From Anodontia alba (lineage: Eukaryota; Mollusca; Bivalvia; Lucinida; Lucinidae): DNA of 64,000 nucleotides. The position numbers and the translations under genes are program-made. The stretch is from assembly GCA_964016985.1 (NCBI GenBank), contig OZ024834.1:84443911-84507910 (forward strand). Direction: 5' to 3'. Shown piece after piece: positions 31,413 through 42,544 of the stretch; positions within the stretch are counted from its first letter, which is position 1, and every line of letters begins with the position of its first letter. The notes under the pieces were generated by a model. The model was not told the origin of the DNA and did no database searches. It saw only the letters and a program-made list of their open reading frames with translations.

Positions 31413-32506
31413 TAAAAGTTTATGTGGCCCTAATGCATTTCATAGAAATGCCTTGGCAAGGGCCTCCTAATAAATAAACAATAATAAACAATGAAAGAAT
31501 ATTTTAAGGATGGCCCTATTATAAGTAGATAGCAGAGGCTGTGATCAGACTGCACAGATACACCATCTCAATCTTGATTTTATGTGCTCTGAGCCGAGAC
31601 ATTAATTCTTAAGTGCTAGTCACATTTACTGCAGCAGACAGAATTTTTATTCTTTATTTTTTAAAGAAAATAGGGCTTGACATTTCTTGTGAATCATCTG
31701 CCTAGCAGAGGATTCATGTGAAATGCCAAGTCTAATTGTCTCCGAAAAATAATGAAAACATTTTAGAAAAATTTATGAAGAGTGGCAAAATAGAAAAATT
31801 AAAAAAAAAAAAATACAGAAATTTGAGAAGAGTAAAAAAAAAATGTTACCTGCTGCAGTTTTGCGAACCCAATTTTTATGTATTTACCCTTAAACTGCTA
31901 ATTGCGACCATTGTTTTTGGAGGGGTATGCCAATTCTAAAACCTAACCTACTTACGATACACCAGATGCAACCATTCAGATCAAGCGCTCCTATACAGGA
32001 AGGAATCTACTTTTATATAAACACACTGCTCTTTAGTAGATAGTAAGGTGCTGGATTTTACCCATGCTAATAAAGATCGAGAATACCGAATTTCAAGCTG
32101 CCAGCAATTTTGGCACACACTTAGTCAGTTTTATCACGATTTTCTGGAAAAAACACCCATGACACCTAAATTATTTCCAGTGAGGAAGAAGTAGGAACAA
32201 AAGTAGGACCTACATATGTCACCCGTTCCTTTCTGCATTGCACAAAGTAAGCGCTGGTCTCTTGTACTTTTTTAAGTGTCTTAAACGGTTCCCGGTTGCC
32301 ACGTAACTGAAAGTCATGTGATCGTCACTTCTCCAGAAAAATGACAACATACAATCCGCAAAATATATATGAAAATGCCATCAAAAAACAGGCAAAACAG
32401 AGGGAGTAATGGCTTCTCAAGTAGGGGTGCCCCCTCTAACAGTCTGATTTACCACTTTTGCCGCAGCCTAAGGGTTAAGAGTAGCATCGGGAGCCAGGGT
32501 GAAGTT
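31413..32506. other. No gene; eroded hairpin element near 31626-31740
   Basis: A hairpin core CTTGACATTTC..TGAATCATCTGC / GCAGAGGATTCATGTGAAATG lies at about 31675-31730, with CAGCAGACA near 31638. It is related to the CAGCAGACG element at 42708. The remainder is AT-rich with no recognisable coding sequence. Confidence 0.5.
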
Positions 32507-32855
32507 GGCTAGCTGTAAAAGTGTTTTAAATCCCCCAGTGATTTATTCTACTGACCATACTAAGGTGGTGGTCCCGTTGTTAGTCTTACTCTTTGTTGCT
32601 TTGTGGTTTATTCTACAAGGCAATTTGTTTTAAGTCTTGCTTTGTGTTACTTTGTTTTTGTATTATTCAGTCCTTTTACCATAGCGATTACCTTAGGGGT
32701 GGAGGGAGGGGGGCAGAGAGCTAATCTTAGTGCTTTTTGTACATTTGTTTGATTTGCGCTTGTTTGGTTTTGTCTGTTTCCTCTTCCTCTTCATGTCTGG
32801 GATGAGCTGCGGCTTATGATTGTGGTACTCTCTGGACATTTCTCTTACCTTTTTG
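32507..32855 (-). repeat. Family C repeat, minus orientation
   Basis: Reads GGCTAGCTGTAAAAGTGTTT at the left and ends CTCTTACCTTTTT at the right, the complement of the copies at 3811-11866. Near full length but diverged (G-rich change at 32700-32715). Confidence 0.85.
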
Positions 32856-32892
32856 CTATAGCACTTAAAGGGTTAATAATATAGGGATCAAA

Positions 32893-32997
32893 CATGGTTT
32901 TTCATGCATTAACATTCGCCAGGTCCCGTGGGAGGTGTTGAAAACTGAGGTCGAAGGCCGCGGTTTTCAACACCTCGCAAGGGACCTAGTGAACGTT
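32893..32997. mobile_element. Inverted-repeat element split by DIRS copy 2 (left part)
   Basis: The left arm (CATGGTTTTTCATGCATTAAC ... AGGTCCCGTGGGAGGTGTTG) pairs with a right arm (CAACACCTCGCAAGGGACCT ... GAACGTT). The right arm is interrupted by DIRS copy 2 and resumes at 40001-40015 (GCATTGAGAAACCATG). Joining across one ATT restores arm symmetry, so this element predates the DIRS insertion. No coding potential. Confidence 0.8.
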
Positions 32998-33017
32998 ATT
33001 TCAATGTCAGCATACAT

Positions 33018-33347
33018 CACCTCAAGATATTATAAGCCTTATTTGAGCGGTTCACCGCGAGATCGACCTTCAAAAGAAAGACAACTAGGAAAAAAAAATT
33101 GTTTGAAACAGACTATAGCTCGTCCTAGTTGTCCCCCCTACCAAGCGTCCTGTTTCTAGGTGACCAAGATCGGGTACCAGTCACGCACTGGTTCCCTTCC
33201 GTCCACGCCACCGTAAGCAACCAATCAGGACGCGCCAGGTATATTCCCGCCAAAGCACGCACCAAGCGTGTGGCACGCCTAACGCATGCGGTAGACATTG
33301 TTACTATAAAGGGTAGACGCAAGGTAGAAAACATCACTATTTTTTGG
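33018..33347 (+). repeat. Left inverted terminal repeat, DIRS copy 2
   Basis: Matches the copy 1 left repeat with very few changes, including the CCAAT and TATAAAG boxes. Inverted partner at 39628-39957. Confidence 0.93.
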
Positions 33348-33481
33348 TCGCTTGCGAGGTCAGCACCTTCTGTATAGATTACGACGTTTGGATTTGGAAA
33401 GAAGTATTTTTCGCTAGAACAGATAAGTCTGTATCTTTATTTTCACTAAAGCTTTTCTTTGTAGCCCATATCAGTAGTAAG

Positions 33482-36021
33482 ATGTTGTGCATTAATTGCA
33501 AGCAAACTAAACTTCCGGCAGACAGCCATGTTTTATGTTTTAGATGTTGCGGGTTTTCGCAACTATCTCCTTGTGCCCGGTCTGCCAATTGGGCTTCAGA
33601 GATCTGGGAAGAATTACCCCACTTCCCCTCTTATGTATCTTCTGGTCGGGGGCAGGCTCAGGGATTCCCTTCTTGTACACTGGTGAAAATAATTTTCAAT
33701 TGAACTCTGAGCCTGCTCCAGATTTGGAAAACAGACGTAGGGGACCCCAGGTCGCCGTTACTGTCACTAGTAATGAATGCTTGACTAGGGGACCTCGCCC
33801 CGCCCCCAGCGATGCTTCCCGACGGAAGGCAACGCAGGGGGCGTTGGCGAACCCCTGTTCCGGCGGAAATTCCAAACCTAGGTACCTGCCGGGTTATCGT
33901 ACACCTTATAGGTATGTTAGCTCGGCGGCCTTTAATACGGCGGGCTGATTCCCAAGTAATGTAACTGTGCCTTCCTCTCAATTTTCTTGGCAGGAAGGCG
34001 CAGATCAGGGGGCCTTTTATTGGCCTTATTTTTATTCCTGGGGTTCATGGGATGGCTTTAGTGGGTATGGTTATTACCCCAACTTATATTTGCCCTGTCC
34101 CGAAGCCGTTCCTAGCTCGTCCAGTTCAATCTGTTTACCAGGAGAATGGTTCTCTCCCTTTAGTTCCTGGCATTCGTACCACACCAAATATCCAGGTAAC
34201 AGGATCTGTTTCTCATACTTCTGCGGTGAATTCATTTAGGAATCCAAAACCTATTCAAAGTGGTAAGGCCAAAGTATCTCTTTCCACTGTGCCTACTATT
34301 AGTAAGGCTTCTCAACATAATAATACTATAGCCATTCCTACTTGCTCGGTATTATGTTTCAGGAAGGTTCATTTTCAGATTCTTTGATAGCGGAACCAGT
34401 TATTGGTACTACCAACTTGGGTAAAAGTAGAAATAGTAAGAATAGACTGGGTACCTCTTCCACATCATCTGCTCTTCCTTCAGTCAGGGTAAGTCAGAAT
34501 GTTAATGAAGCCTTCGGGCATTTGTTTACGGAGGTACAGAATAGCAGCAAGGTTCCATTTGCTGACTATTCATCTGTAAGCGCACTGGGATCTGTAGAGG
34601 ACGATGTCCCTATAGGTCCTAGTGTTTCTGCAGCCAGACCTTTTGTGGCTATTCCTGCTTTGAGCAGGGATAGTTCTTTAGGTCTTACAGCTACGCCATT
34701 GAGGGTAACCAACCCCTCACGTAGCACCCCTGACATTGCCTCAGCCATATCCCAGGCAGTATTGAGGACTCTATCAGGGTTGGGCAACTTGGCTTCGTCA
34801 GTGGATCTCCCTTCTATTGCTGAAGAAGGGGAGGGGCAAACTTTCACGGGTCAGTCTGGATCCACTGGCAATGGTAGCGACCATGTTCGGACCATTAGCC
34901 AAGACCCCCGGGCTCCATATCATGGATGTGATTATGTCCCGGACCAGGCTCTGTCAGAGAGTTCATTAAGTTCTTCTCAAAAGAGCCAGTCTCATGAGCC
35001 TGCCACAAACTACCATGAGACACTGGAGGAAGTTTACTCCCTTTTGGGAGACCTTTGCCCCAAGGCTGACCAAACTCAAGACAGTGCGCGAGTCCATTCC
35101 CTGCTTGAGTCTATTTTGGACCAGCCTACTTCCTCCAGGTCAACACTTCCAGAATCCTCAACAGTGAACCAGTTGATGGGGAAGCTGTTTGACAACACCG
35201 CAGAGGCTAGAAATAATCCAAATTGGTATGTACCTAAGAAAACAATTGATTACAATTGATTACCTTGCTCGACCACATTCTTACGCTTGTCATACGGAAT
35301 TTTGGCCGAGTAAGATACCCACCCTTGATGCTGACGCTGGCAGGCTAGGCATCTCAGTGGGCAGATTCGCCTCTTTACCAGTGGCTCATTTAGAGTACCT
35401 GGAGCGGTTAGCAAGGAGAGCGGTGGCCATCAGTTCACATTGTGATTTTTGGTTCGGCTGCATTTCAGGCCCTCTGCGCAGAGCATGTTGACCCGGATGT
35501 TCTGCGTAGTCTACTTCTAGCAGTGAACCGCTCTGCTAAGCACATCATGGCCCTAGGCCTATCTGTGTCTGCTGTGCTGTTGCATCAGCGCTGTAACGCT
35601 GCTCTAAATACCTCTAATTTACTTTTATCTCATAACAAGGACAATCTTAGAGCAGCTCCTCTGAATTCTTCCTCTCTTTTTGGGTGTAAAATAGAGGAAG
35701 TTTTCAGAGCAAATTTAGACGATAGACATCATTCCCTCCTGAGAGCAAATTATTCAGGAGTATCGGCCAACAGAAAGAGACCTTCCTCCTCTACTTTTAA
35801 TTCAAATCCAGCGAAGAAGTCTAGGTGGGAACCAAAAGCTAACCGGGTTCCCACTTCCACTTCTTTTTCGTCTGCTGTCTCTTTCAAACGGTTTAGATCC
35901 ACCAAGGGGGGCCGTGGTGGATCATCTTCTTTCAGGGGGGGGCCCGCTAGGAGGAGTAAATGACATCATCAGGGCCCTTCCATCTGCACCTCATCCTTCT
36001 CTTCCGGTGGGAGCTCGTTAA
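33482..36021 (+). pseudogene. DIRS gag-like ORF1, copy 2, frameshifted
   Basis: Same segments as in copy 1. The 34342-35259 frame is longer and uninterrupted here (305 codons), showing that the middle of the copy 1 gag is broken by private indels. Copy 2 has its own break at a duplicated ATTGATTACA-like 10-mer near 35245, and an extra G near 35941 that ends the last piece early (GGPARRSK). The MLCINCKQTK start and the cysteine pattern are conserved. Confidence 0.75.
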
Positions 36022-36027
36022 ATTTTT

Positions 36028-38024
36028 GTGGAGGCTTGGTCAGCCATAACTCGGGATTCCTGGGCCCTTTCTATTCTCCGGAAGGGCTACAGGATTCCTT
36101 TTGCAAGGGAACCTCCATTATCGTTGTCTCCAATTCTGTTCCCTGTAGCTCAACAACATTTAAATCTCTTGAGGGAGGGGGTGCAGATTCTACTGGAAAA
36201 GAAGGCTGTAGAGATTGTGAGAGATACCACCTCTCTACAGCCGGATTTTCTTAGTGAAGAAGAAAACCGGCCGTTTTTTCGTCTCATTATAGACCTATCA
36301 TCGCTCAACAAAATGATGAAGGTAGATTACTTTCAAATGGAAACTGCGGCCTCCATTCGGAGAGCTATTCCTCCAGGGGCTTGGGCGGTTTCTATAGACT
36401 TTATGGACGCATACCTCCATATTCCTATTCATCCAGCGTCTCGCAAGTACCTGAGATTTTCCCTAGAAAGCACTATATACCAATTTCGGGCGCTTCCATT
36501 CAAAATCTCAACAGCGCTTTTCGTTTTTACAAACTTGATGGAGATTGTGGCGGGACATATTCGATCTCTAGGACCAAACATTTACCAATATTTCGACGAT
36601 TGGCTTGTCCATCGTCTTTCGCAGGAGTCCCTACTGTCCGACTTTTCAGTAGCTTGGGAAATCATTACAAGTCTGGGTCTAATACCAAATCCTCTGAAAT
36701 CAGACCTAGTTCCATCTCAGGACTTCGTGTATGCAGGAATGAGGTTCCTGTCTCACATTGGCATTGTCAGAGTTCCAGAAGAGTCATCAAAATTCTTGTC
36801 CTTCTATTTCGGGTTCTACAGGTTCAATTCATTACCGCCCGAGAATTTTTGTCCATGTTGGGATCACTCAATGCTGCAGCAGATTTAGTTCAGTTGGGTC
36901 GCCTTCATATGAGACCTCTTCAGTTCCATCTTCTGGCCAACTGGAAACCTCACCGCGACAGTTTGGTCCAACCTATTCCAATATCCCATTCATGTCGTGT
37001 AGCAATCAAATGGTGGATGAATCCTTCCATTTATGTGGCTGGAATTCCCATTGTTATACCAGCCCCAGATTTCCATCTGTTTTCAGATGACAGCCATTCG
37101 GGCTGGGGCGCACATTTAGAACCCCTAGGTCTAGAGGTTCAGGGACTGTGGGATGTTGCTTCCCAAGACCTTCACATCAACAATTTGGAGTTACGAGCAG
37201 TTTTCCTAGCACTCCAACATTTTCAGAGTCACATTTACAATTCTTGCGTGATGGTAGCGTCAAACAATTCATCAGTAGTGGCTTACCTCAAGAAGCAAGG
37301 GGGTACCCACTCTCCATCTCTGTGCATGCTAGTGTGGGAGCTTCTTTACTGGTGTCATCATAGGAATATTCACATTCAAGTCAGGCATATTCCAGGGAAA
37401 TTGAATGTTTTGGCAGACAGCCTGTCTCGCCCAGACCGAATTCTCCCCACCGAATGGTCTCTAGATCGGGAGATAGCTACCCAAATTTTCAGTCTTTGGG
37501 GTACTCCTCAGATAGATCTTTTCGCCACCAGATTAAACCATCTTCTGCCCCTGTTTGTTTCTCCAGTACCGGACCACAGGGCTTGTGCAGTGGATGCTAT
37601 GTCACTAGAATGGAAAAACCTATTCGCATACGCATTTCCTCCATTCAAACTTGTTCCCCTGGTTCTAAACAAGATGAGGGATTCCAACAGTCGGTTCATT
37701 CTCATAGCCCCGTGTTGGCCTCAGAGGAGCTGGTTTTCAGTCATTTTGAGTCTCATAATAGACTTTCCCAGGGAACTTCCGGTTCATCGGGGTTTGGTAT
37801 CACAACATCAGGGAAAAGTACTCCATCAGAATCCAGCTATGTTGCATCTTCACGCTTGGAAGTTGTCAGGAGTCAAATCAGAGGTAGACACATTTCTGAA
37901 TTCGCTACCCAGTGTATCTATCAATCCCGCAGAGAGTCTACGCTCAAGGTCTACTCTGCAAGGTGGAAGATATTCTCGGATTGGTGTTTGCAAAGGGAAG
38001 TTAATCCTGTTGATCCCGCTTTAA
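36028..38024 (+). pseudogene. DIRS RT / RNase H / post-RNase H region, copy 2
   Basis: RT at 36028-36780 has SIDFMDAYLHIPI (motif A, with DA where copy 1 has EA) and QYFDDWLVH. Motif B reads ALPFKISTALFVFT, with Lys replacing the usual Gly and Leu replacing Pro, likely damaging. A GA-run contraction near 36780 shifts frame. From there one frame runs uninterrupted to 38024 and covers the linker, RNase H (FSDDSHSGWGAHL; VASNNSSVVAYL) and post-RNase H block. The NN in place of the usual DN is shared with copy 1 (codon 37263-37265). Confidence 0.87.
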
Positions 38025-39237
38025 AATGATTTGGTAGATTTTTTTATTGCTACCTTTTTAACACCCTGAAATTATCGGTAGCTTCTATTAAAGGCTACCG
38101 CTCCGCCATCTCAAATACACTGAATTTTTTCAAATCAGCAGACTGTACGGCGGACCCAATCATTTCAGATCTTATTAAAGGTTTTGCCCTGAGAAAACCG
38201 GTTTCCAGATCTCTTACGCCCAAATGGAATTTGACTTGTGTTCTTTGGTCTCTTAATAAAGCTCCTTATGAACCACTAAAGACTGCTGACATCAAATATA
38301 TCACGCTTAAAGCAGTGTTTCTTCTTACATTTGCGGCTGCTAGAAGAAGTGAGATTCATGCTCTGTCAATTGAGGAAGGCTGTTTTAGGTATGACCGCAA
38401 CTCTGATTCCATTACCCTCCTCACACAACCTGGGTTTTTAGCAAAAAACCAGCTTCCAGAGTCATTACCAGAACCTATTGTTATTCCAGGTCTTTCTCAG
38501 TTTTGTGGGGGTGGTCGGGTGGTGCGAAGGTGCTGTGTATCTTACATCACTGGGGCGTCCAACTGATATTGGCTTACAGTTGGGCAAGGCCTGCTATCCT
38601 TGTAGTGGGTAAGGGTAGAGGGGGAATGTTTTTATTTCTACTGTTTCTTCACTTTCATTCCTGTTCCTCTTTCTTCCCTGTCCCTCTCTTTCATCTCCTC
38701 TACTCTCTCTTCTATCTCTTTTCTCCCTTTCTCTGGGAGACGACACAAAATGACCCTCAAGGGTTGACGTGTCGTTAAACCCCAACACAATCAATTCTCA
38801 GTTTTGTGGTTCTGATACGGATATTAGACTTTTGTATCCGGTCAGAGCTGTTAGAGCTTATTTGTCCAGAGTGAAAGCTAAGAGATCGGGAAGGAAGAGA
38901 CTGTTTTTTACCACTGAAGGGCTCTAAAGATATTTCACCTTCCACTATTTCTTGTTGGATCTGTGACGTTATCAAACTGGCTTATGCAGATTTATCATCT
39001 TCGGATCTGTCATTCATGAAAATCTCGGCTCATGAATTTAGAGCTTTGTCTTCGTCTTGGGCTTATTGGAATTCTGTCGCCCTTGAGGATGTGGTAAGGG
39101 CTGCATATTGGCGTACAAATAGTAACTTTTCTTCATTTTACTTTAGATATTTGGCCCCAATTAGGCAGGATACATCGTCATTGGGACCTCTCGTGGCGGC
39201 GCAGTCTATTACTGGCTGCCATCGTTCTGTATCTTAA
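38025..39237 (+). pseudogene. DIRS tyrosine recombinase, copy 2, split by a SINE-like insertion
   Basis: The catalytic Arg block (AAARRSEIHAL) lies in 38231-38508. The C-terminal part with HEFR and FYFRYL lies in 39016-39237. The ORF is cut by the insertion at 38509-38794. The extra A at the start of this region and the stop after TTEG are shared with copy 1. One extra T in the T-run near 38041 is private. The HxxR box is HEFR here against HKFR in copy 1. Confidence 0.85.
38509..38794 (+). mobile_element. SINE-like family B, copy 1, with 15-bp TSD
   Basis: A 286-bp element starting GGTGGTCGGGTGGTGCGAAG, with a CT-rich middle (TTTCTTCACTTTCATTCCTG) and ending GACGTGTCGTTAAACCCCAA plus a CACAATCAA tail. 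TTCTCAGTTTTGTGG is duplicated at 38494-38508 and 38795-38809; DIRS copy 1 has one copy at the matching point. Other members are at 53026 and 53719. No tRNA-like A/B boxes were convincingly found. Confidence 0.93.
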
Positions 39238-39482
39238 GTCTCTTCACAATATTTTAAGCCTGCTTGAATCCGGTGTGAAACTTTTCTTCAAAGGGTCTGT
39301 CTTATTCTTCTCCATCAACGGATATTGGCATTCGACCCGCAAGCATACCTACAATGCAAAAATATTCCCCTAAAAATACTATGAATTACCAGGGGACTGC
39401 TGAACTTCACCGGATTCCAGCATGGGTGAGTAGAGATTTATATTGTTTTTATTATTACCTTCCCACCTATGCTTATTATTCA

Positions 39483-39579
39483 GGCTTATAATATCTTGAG
39501 GTGATGTATGCTGACATTGAAATGAAATTTTTAAAGTAAAATTAATTTCAATTAAAGCATACTCACCTCAAGATATTAT
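39483..39579. repeat. Internal complementary region, DIRS copy 2
   Basis: Same 97-bp circle-junction sequence as in copy 1, with the joint AAT at 39521-39523. It matches both outer ends of copy 2. Confidence 0.93.
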
Positions 39580-39627
39580 CAAATGTCCCTCCTCCCACCC
39601 CGCTTTCATTGTTAAATTTTATTGCTC

Positions 39628-39957
39628 CCAAAAAATAGGGATGTTTTCTACCTTGCGTCTACCCTTTATAGTAACAATGTCTACCGCATGCGTTAGGCGT
39701 GCCACACGCTTGGTGCGTGCTTTGGCGGGAATATACCTGGCGCGTCCTGATTGGTTGCTTACGGTGGCGTGGATGGAAGGGAACCAGTGCGTGACTGGTA
39801 CCCGATCTTGGTCACCTAGAAACAGGACGCTTGGTAGGGGTGACAACTAGGACGAGCTATAGTCTGTTTCAAACAATTTTTTTTTCCTAGTTGTCTTTCT
39901 TTTGAAGGTCGATCTCGCGGTGAACCGCTCAAATAAGGCTTATAATATCTTGAGGTG
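39628..39957 (-). repeat. Right inverted terminal repeat, DIRS copy 2
   Basis: Complement of 33018-33347, with the same 43-bp outer extension ending in ATT at 39998-40000. Confidence 0.93.
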
Positions 39958-40132
39958 AGTATGCTTTAATTGAAATTAATTTTACTTTAAAAATTTCATT
40001 GCATTGAGAAACCATGATCGATTGCTATTATTGCATAAAAATTGAACACACTTCCTCGTTCTAGGGCCGGACAGTACACATCTCGTAACGGCAGCAAATC
40101 TGTGGCCCTGATATGATCATACTGAAAGTTGC

Positions 40133-40200
40133 ATAGCCGTGCATTAACAGCGCGTGAATTGCCTTGTTAATACACAGCTTTTCGCCAGTTAATGCATGGC
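40133..40200. repeat. Short inverted repeat (GCATTAAC...GTTAATGC)
   Basis: ATAGCCGTGCATTAACAG and GTTAATGCATGGCTGTTAAT are imperfect reverse complements about 30 bp apart. CATTAAC and TTCGCCAG motifs are shared with the element at 32893, so this may be a related hairpin. Confidence 0.55.
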
Positions 40201-40271
40201 TGTTAATAACGTGGGGCACTGCTTTTATTGCAATAATTTCTTATGGTATGGCTGTAAGATGACTGCTTTCA

Positions 40272-40297
40272 TTTTTTTTTTTTTTTTTTTTTTTTTT
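40272..40297. repeat. Poly(T) tract
   Basis: An uninterrupted run of about 26 T's. Confidence 0.95.
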
Positions 40298-40411
40298 CAG
40301 TTACATGTAGTACTTAAGCATCCCAGAAGTGTTTGCATACAACAGGAAGCGTACGTATGAATAAAACACCATGCAGTGATTGAATAAAAGGTAATTTCTT
40401 GCTTGATATTA

Positions 40412-40766
40412 CAGTCGAACTTCGATGGCTCGAACTCCTTTGGGACCATGAAAATTTGTTCGAGACAGCGGTATTTTGAGCCATGGAGGGTTACTATTAG
40501 TGCCATACCGGGAGGCATAATAACGATAATTGTGGGATATCTTTTCGGTGTTCTTTATTATAAATGTATGTTGTGTGTACTCATTAGAATCACCTCATCA
40601 AGGCCATTCTAATGAGTGCACACAGCATACATTTGCAAGACAAAAGAAGAAAATCTTCCTAATTTATCCATATATCGTATTTGGAGGAAATCTCTGCGGA
40701 CAAGAACGTGTTCGACTCATCCATGGTAAAGGAGCCATTGGGGTTCGAGCCATTGAAGTTCTACTG
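40412..40766. mobile_element. Pogo-like MITE (CAGTCGAACTTCGA ends) carrying a hairpin insert
   Basis: Terminal repeats CAGTCGAACTTCGATGGCTC and GAGCCATTGAAGTTCTACTG, bounded by TA at 40410-40411 and 40767-40768. The interior contains a complete hairpin of family D type at about 40555-40640 (GTGTGTACTCATTAGAAT...ATTCTAATGAGTGCACAC). The 93-codon ORF here reads through the hairpin and is not a credible gene. Confidence 0.8.
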
Positions 40767-40832
40767 TACATAACTCTTGTTAATGCGCTTTTTTCAGTCT
40801 TAAAGTATTGATATTTTTCTTAATTCTCCATG

Positions 40833-40921
40833 AAAACATATATTGTGGGTACTCATTAGAAACGCCTCGGCAAGGCACTTCTAATGAGTACCCACAATAT
40901 GTTTTCGTGGAGAAATAAGAA
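40833..40921. mobile_element. Family D hairpin
   Basis: Arms TCTCCATGAAAACATATATT and AATATGTTTTCGTGGAGA flank a tip GGGTACTCATTAGAAACGCC / CACTTCTAATGAGTACCC. Near-perfect palindrome of about 89 bp flanked by CTTATTTCTCC-like sequence. Confidence 0.88.
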
Positions 40922-41994
40922 AAATATTAACCTGATACCCACTCTTATCTAGATCTATAAATTATTCGTTTGATTTTATCTTCATTAATACAAACTGAAT
41001 GCATGTAATACATATTGATAATAACTAAGAAAAATGATAATTATGGTCCTCATAATTTAAGAAACAAAATAATTCAGTGATTAAACCCATGAGAGTTTAT
41101 ATTTAATAAAATTAAACATAAATAAAAAAAAAAAAGTGATTAAATTAAAAAGTAAAAGTCATGCTTAATTAACCCTAAATATTGTGACCGCTTAACTCCT
41201 TACCATACTTGTCCCAGTTACTAGATGTGCCTAAGACAATGCTGGATAGGGGGGTGGGGGGGGCATGCTAACAGTGCAGACCCTGATCAGATGCCACATT
41301 CTGTGCAGGCATGCAACTTCAGATTTTTGGCAGATTTCAGATTTTTTAGTTTCAAAATATGTTCTGTAGAATTATTTGGTTTTGTATGAAAGTTCAAAAA
41401 TGACGTTTTGAAAAGGTGAATGGTTTTCAGATTTTTTACCTAGAATTCAGAATTTTTTTCATCAGTCCTCTAATCTCTTGCCTGTAGACTGTGGCATCTG
41501 GGTCTACACTGTTTGCTAAGGCCTGTCTGGCGAAATACACCGGGATATTACGGTACACATAAAATAAGTTTTATCATTGTTTATCATATTTACCTTTAAG
41601 TATTTGAATAAGAAAATTCAAAATTGCTGTGTTATGATAAAATAGGTTTTGCATTGTTGACCTCCACCCATCAGGGCCTGCTAAATACATGTAGAAGGGC
41701 TACCTGTTGCTCTGAGTCTGGAGACCCTCAAAAAGGGTAATTGGCAAACAGTGTAGACCCATGTCAGATGCCACAGAATGTAGTTGTGGCATCTGATCAG
41801 GGTCTCCAATATTTGTAAATAGTTTAGCCATTTTTCTCAAGGAATATCTAAATCACATACCCTGACGTACCTAGAATTGAAATTCGACTCTTCCAATATA
41901 TTGTGTGGGGGAGTTTATTATGTCTAAAATGGGTTAAGGAAGGACCTTAGTTTTTTCATTTGATCGGGTTTGGGTAAAAGTCTAACCAACTTGT
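40922..41994. other. No gene; two hairpins with AGATGCCAC arms
   Basis: Inverted pairs AACAGTGCAGACCCTGATCA / GGGTCTACACTGTTTGC lie about 230 bp apart at 41268-41520. A compact hairpin at about 41746-41806 reads AACAGTGTAGACCC..AGATGCCACA / TTGTGGCATCTGATCAGGGT. Related hairpins occur at 55029 and 57915. The rest is AT-rich without coding signal. Confidence 0.55.
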
Positions 41995-42296
41995 GCCGGC
42001 CTCGGTGGCTCAGTTGGATGCGCCGTCCGACTGGAGACCAGGAGGTCACGGGTTCAACCCCAGCCGAGGTTGGCAACATTCTTTCGTGGAGATTATGAAA
42101 TATTTTCTACGGTCATTCTCTCCCTTCTGCTGATTGAAGAAAGGCAGTTGTCAGTTTCTGGTGAAAGAATGTGCACAATACTGGTTAACCGCTTAGAGGA
42201 CTAAGCCTGCCCAGTAAATGTGTGGTTAAGTAAACTGACTGTGCTCGACATGACCCCATTGGGTTGACTGGGCCATAAAACCTCAACACAAACAAA
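41995..42296 (+). mobile_element. tRNA-derived SINE with 13-bp TSD
   Basis: Full-length family member with A and B boxes and an AACACAAACAAA tail. CTAACCAACTTGT is duplicated at 41982-41994 and 42297-42309. Confidence 0.95.
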
Positions 42297-42544
42297 CTAA
42301 CCAACTTGTAGTTAATCTTTAAAGCCACAATCATAACTGACGACATTTTGAATTATTTTTTTCCAAGAAAGGAAGTCTTCACATAAGTGCCAAGATTCAC
42401 ATGGAATGTCTGGGGAAAAAATTTAAAAGTAACATGTCTGCTGCAAATTTAGCTTGGAGCTGAAAGGGCTTAACATCTCAACATGATTGAAATGTTGTTG
42501 ACTGCCGACTGCCCACTGGGATGTTAAACCTCATTATTGATCAA

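Larger units (their letters stand above)
32998..40000 (+). mobile_element. DIRS-type tyrosine-recombinase retrotransposon, copy 2
   Basis: A 7.0-kb element with the same order of parts and orientation as copy 1 and very high identity along its length. It begins and ends with ATT (32998-33000, 39998-40000). Its flanks are unrelated to those of copy 1, so this is an independent insertion and not a segmental duplication. It lacks the 206-bp insertion and A31 run of copy 1, but has its own 286-bp SINE-like insertion in the recombinase and a 10-bp tandem duplication near 35245. Confidence 0.95.

Noticed and set aside
23851..40000. Segmental duplication of a 7-kb region
   Set aside because: Similarity stops exactly at ATT on both sides of both copies and the flanks are unrelated, which indicates independent insertions.
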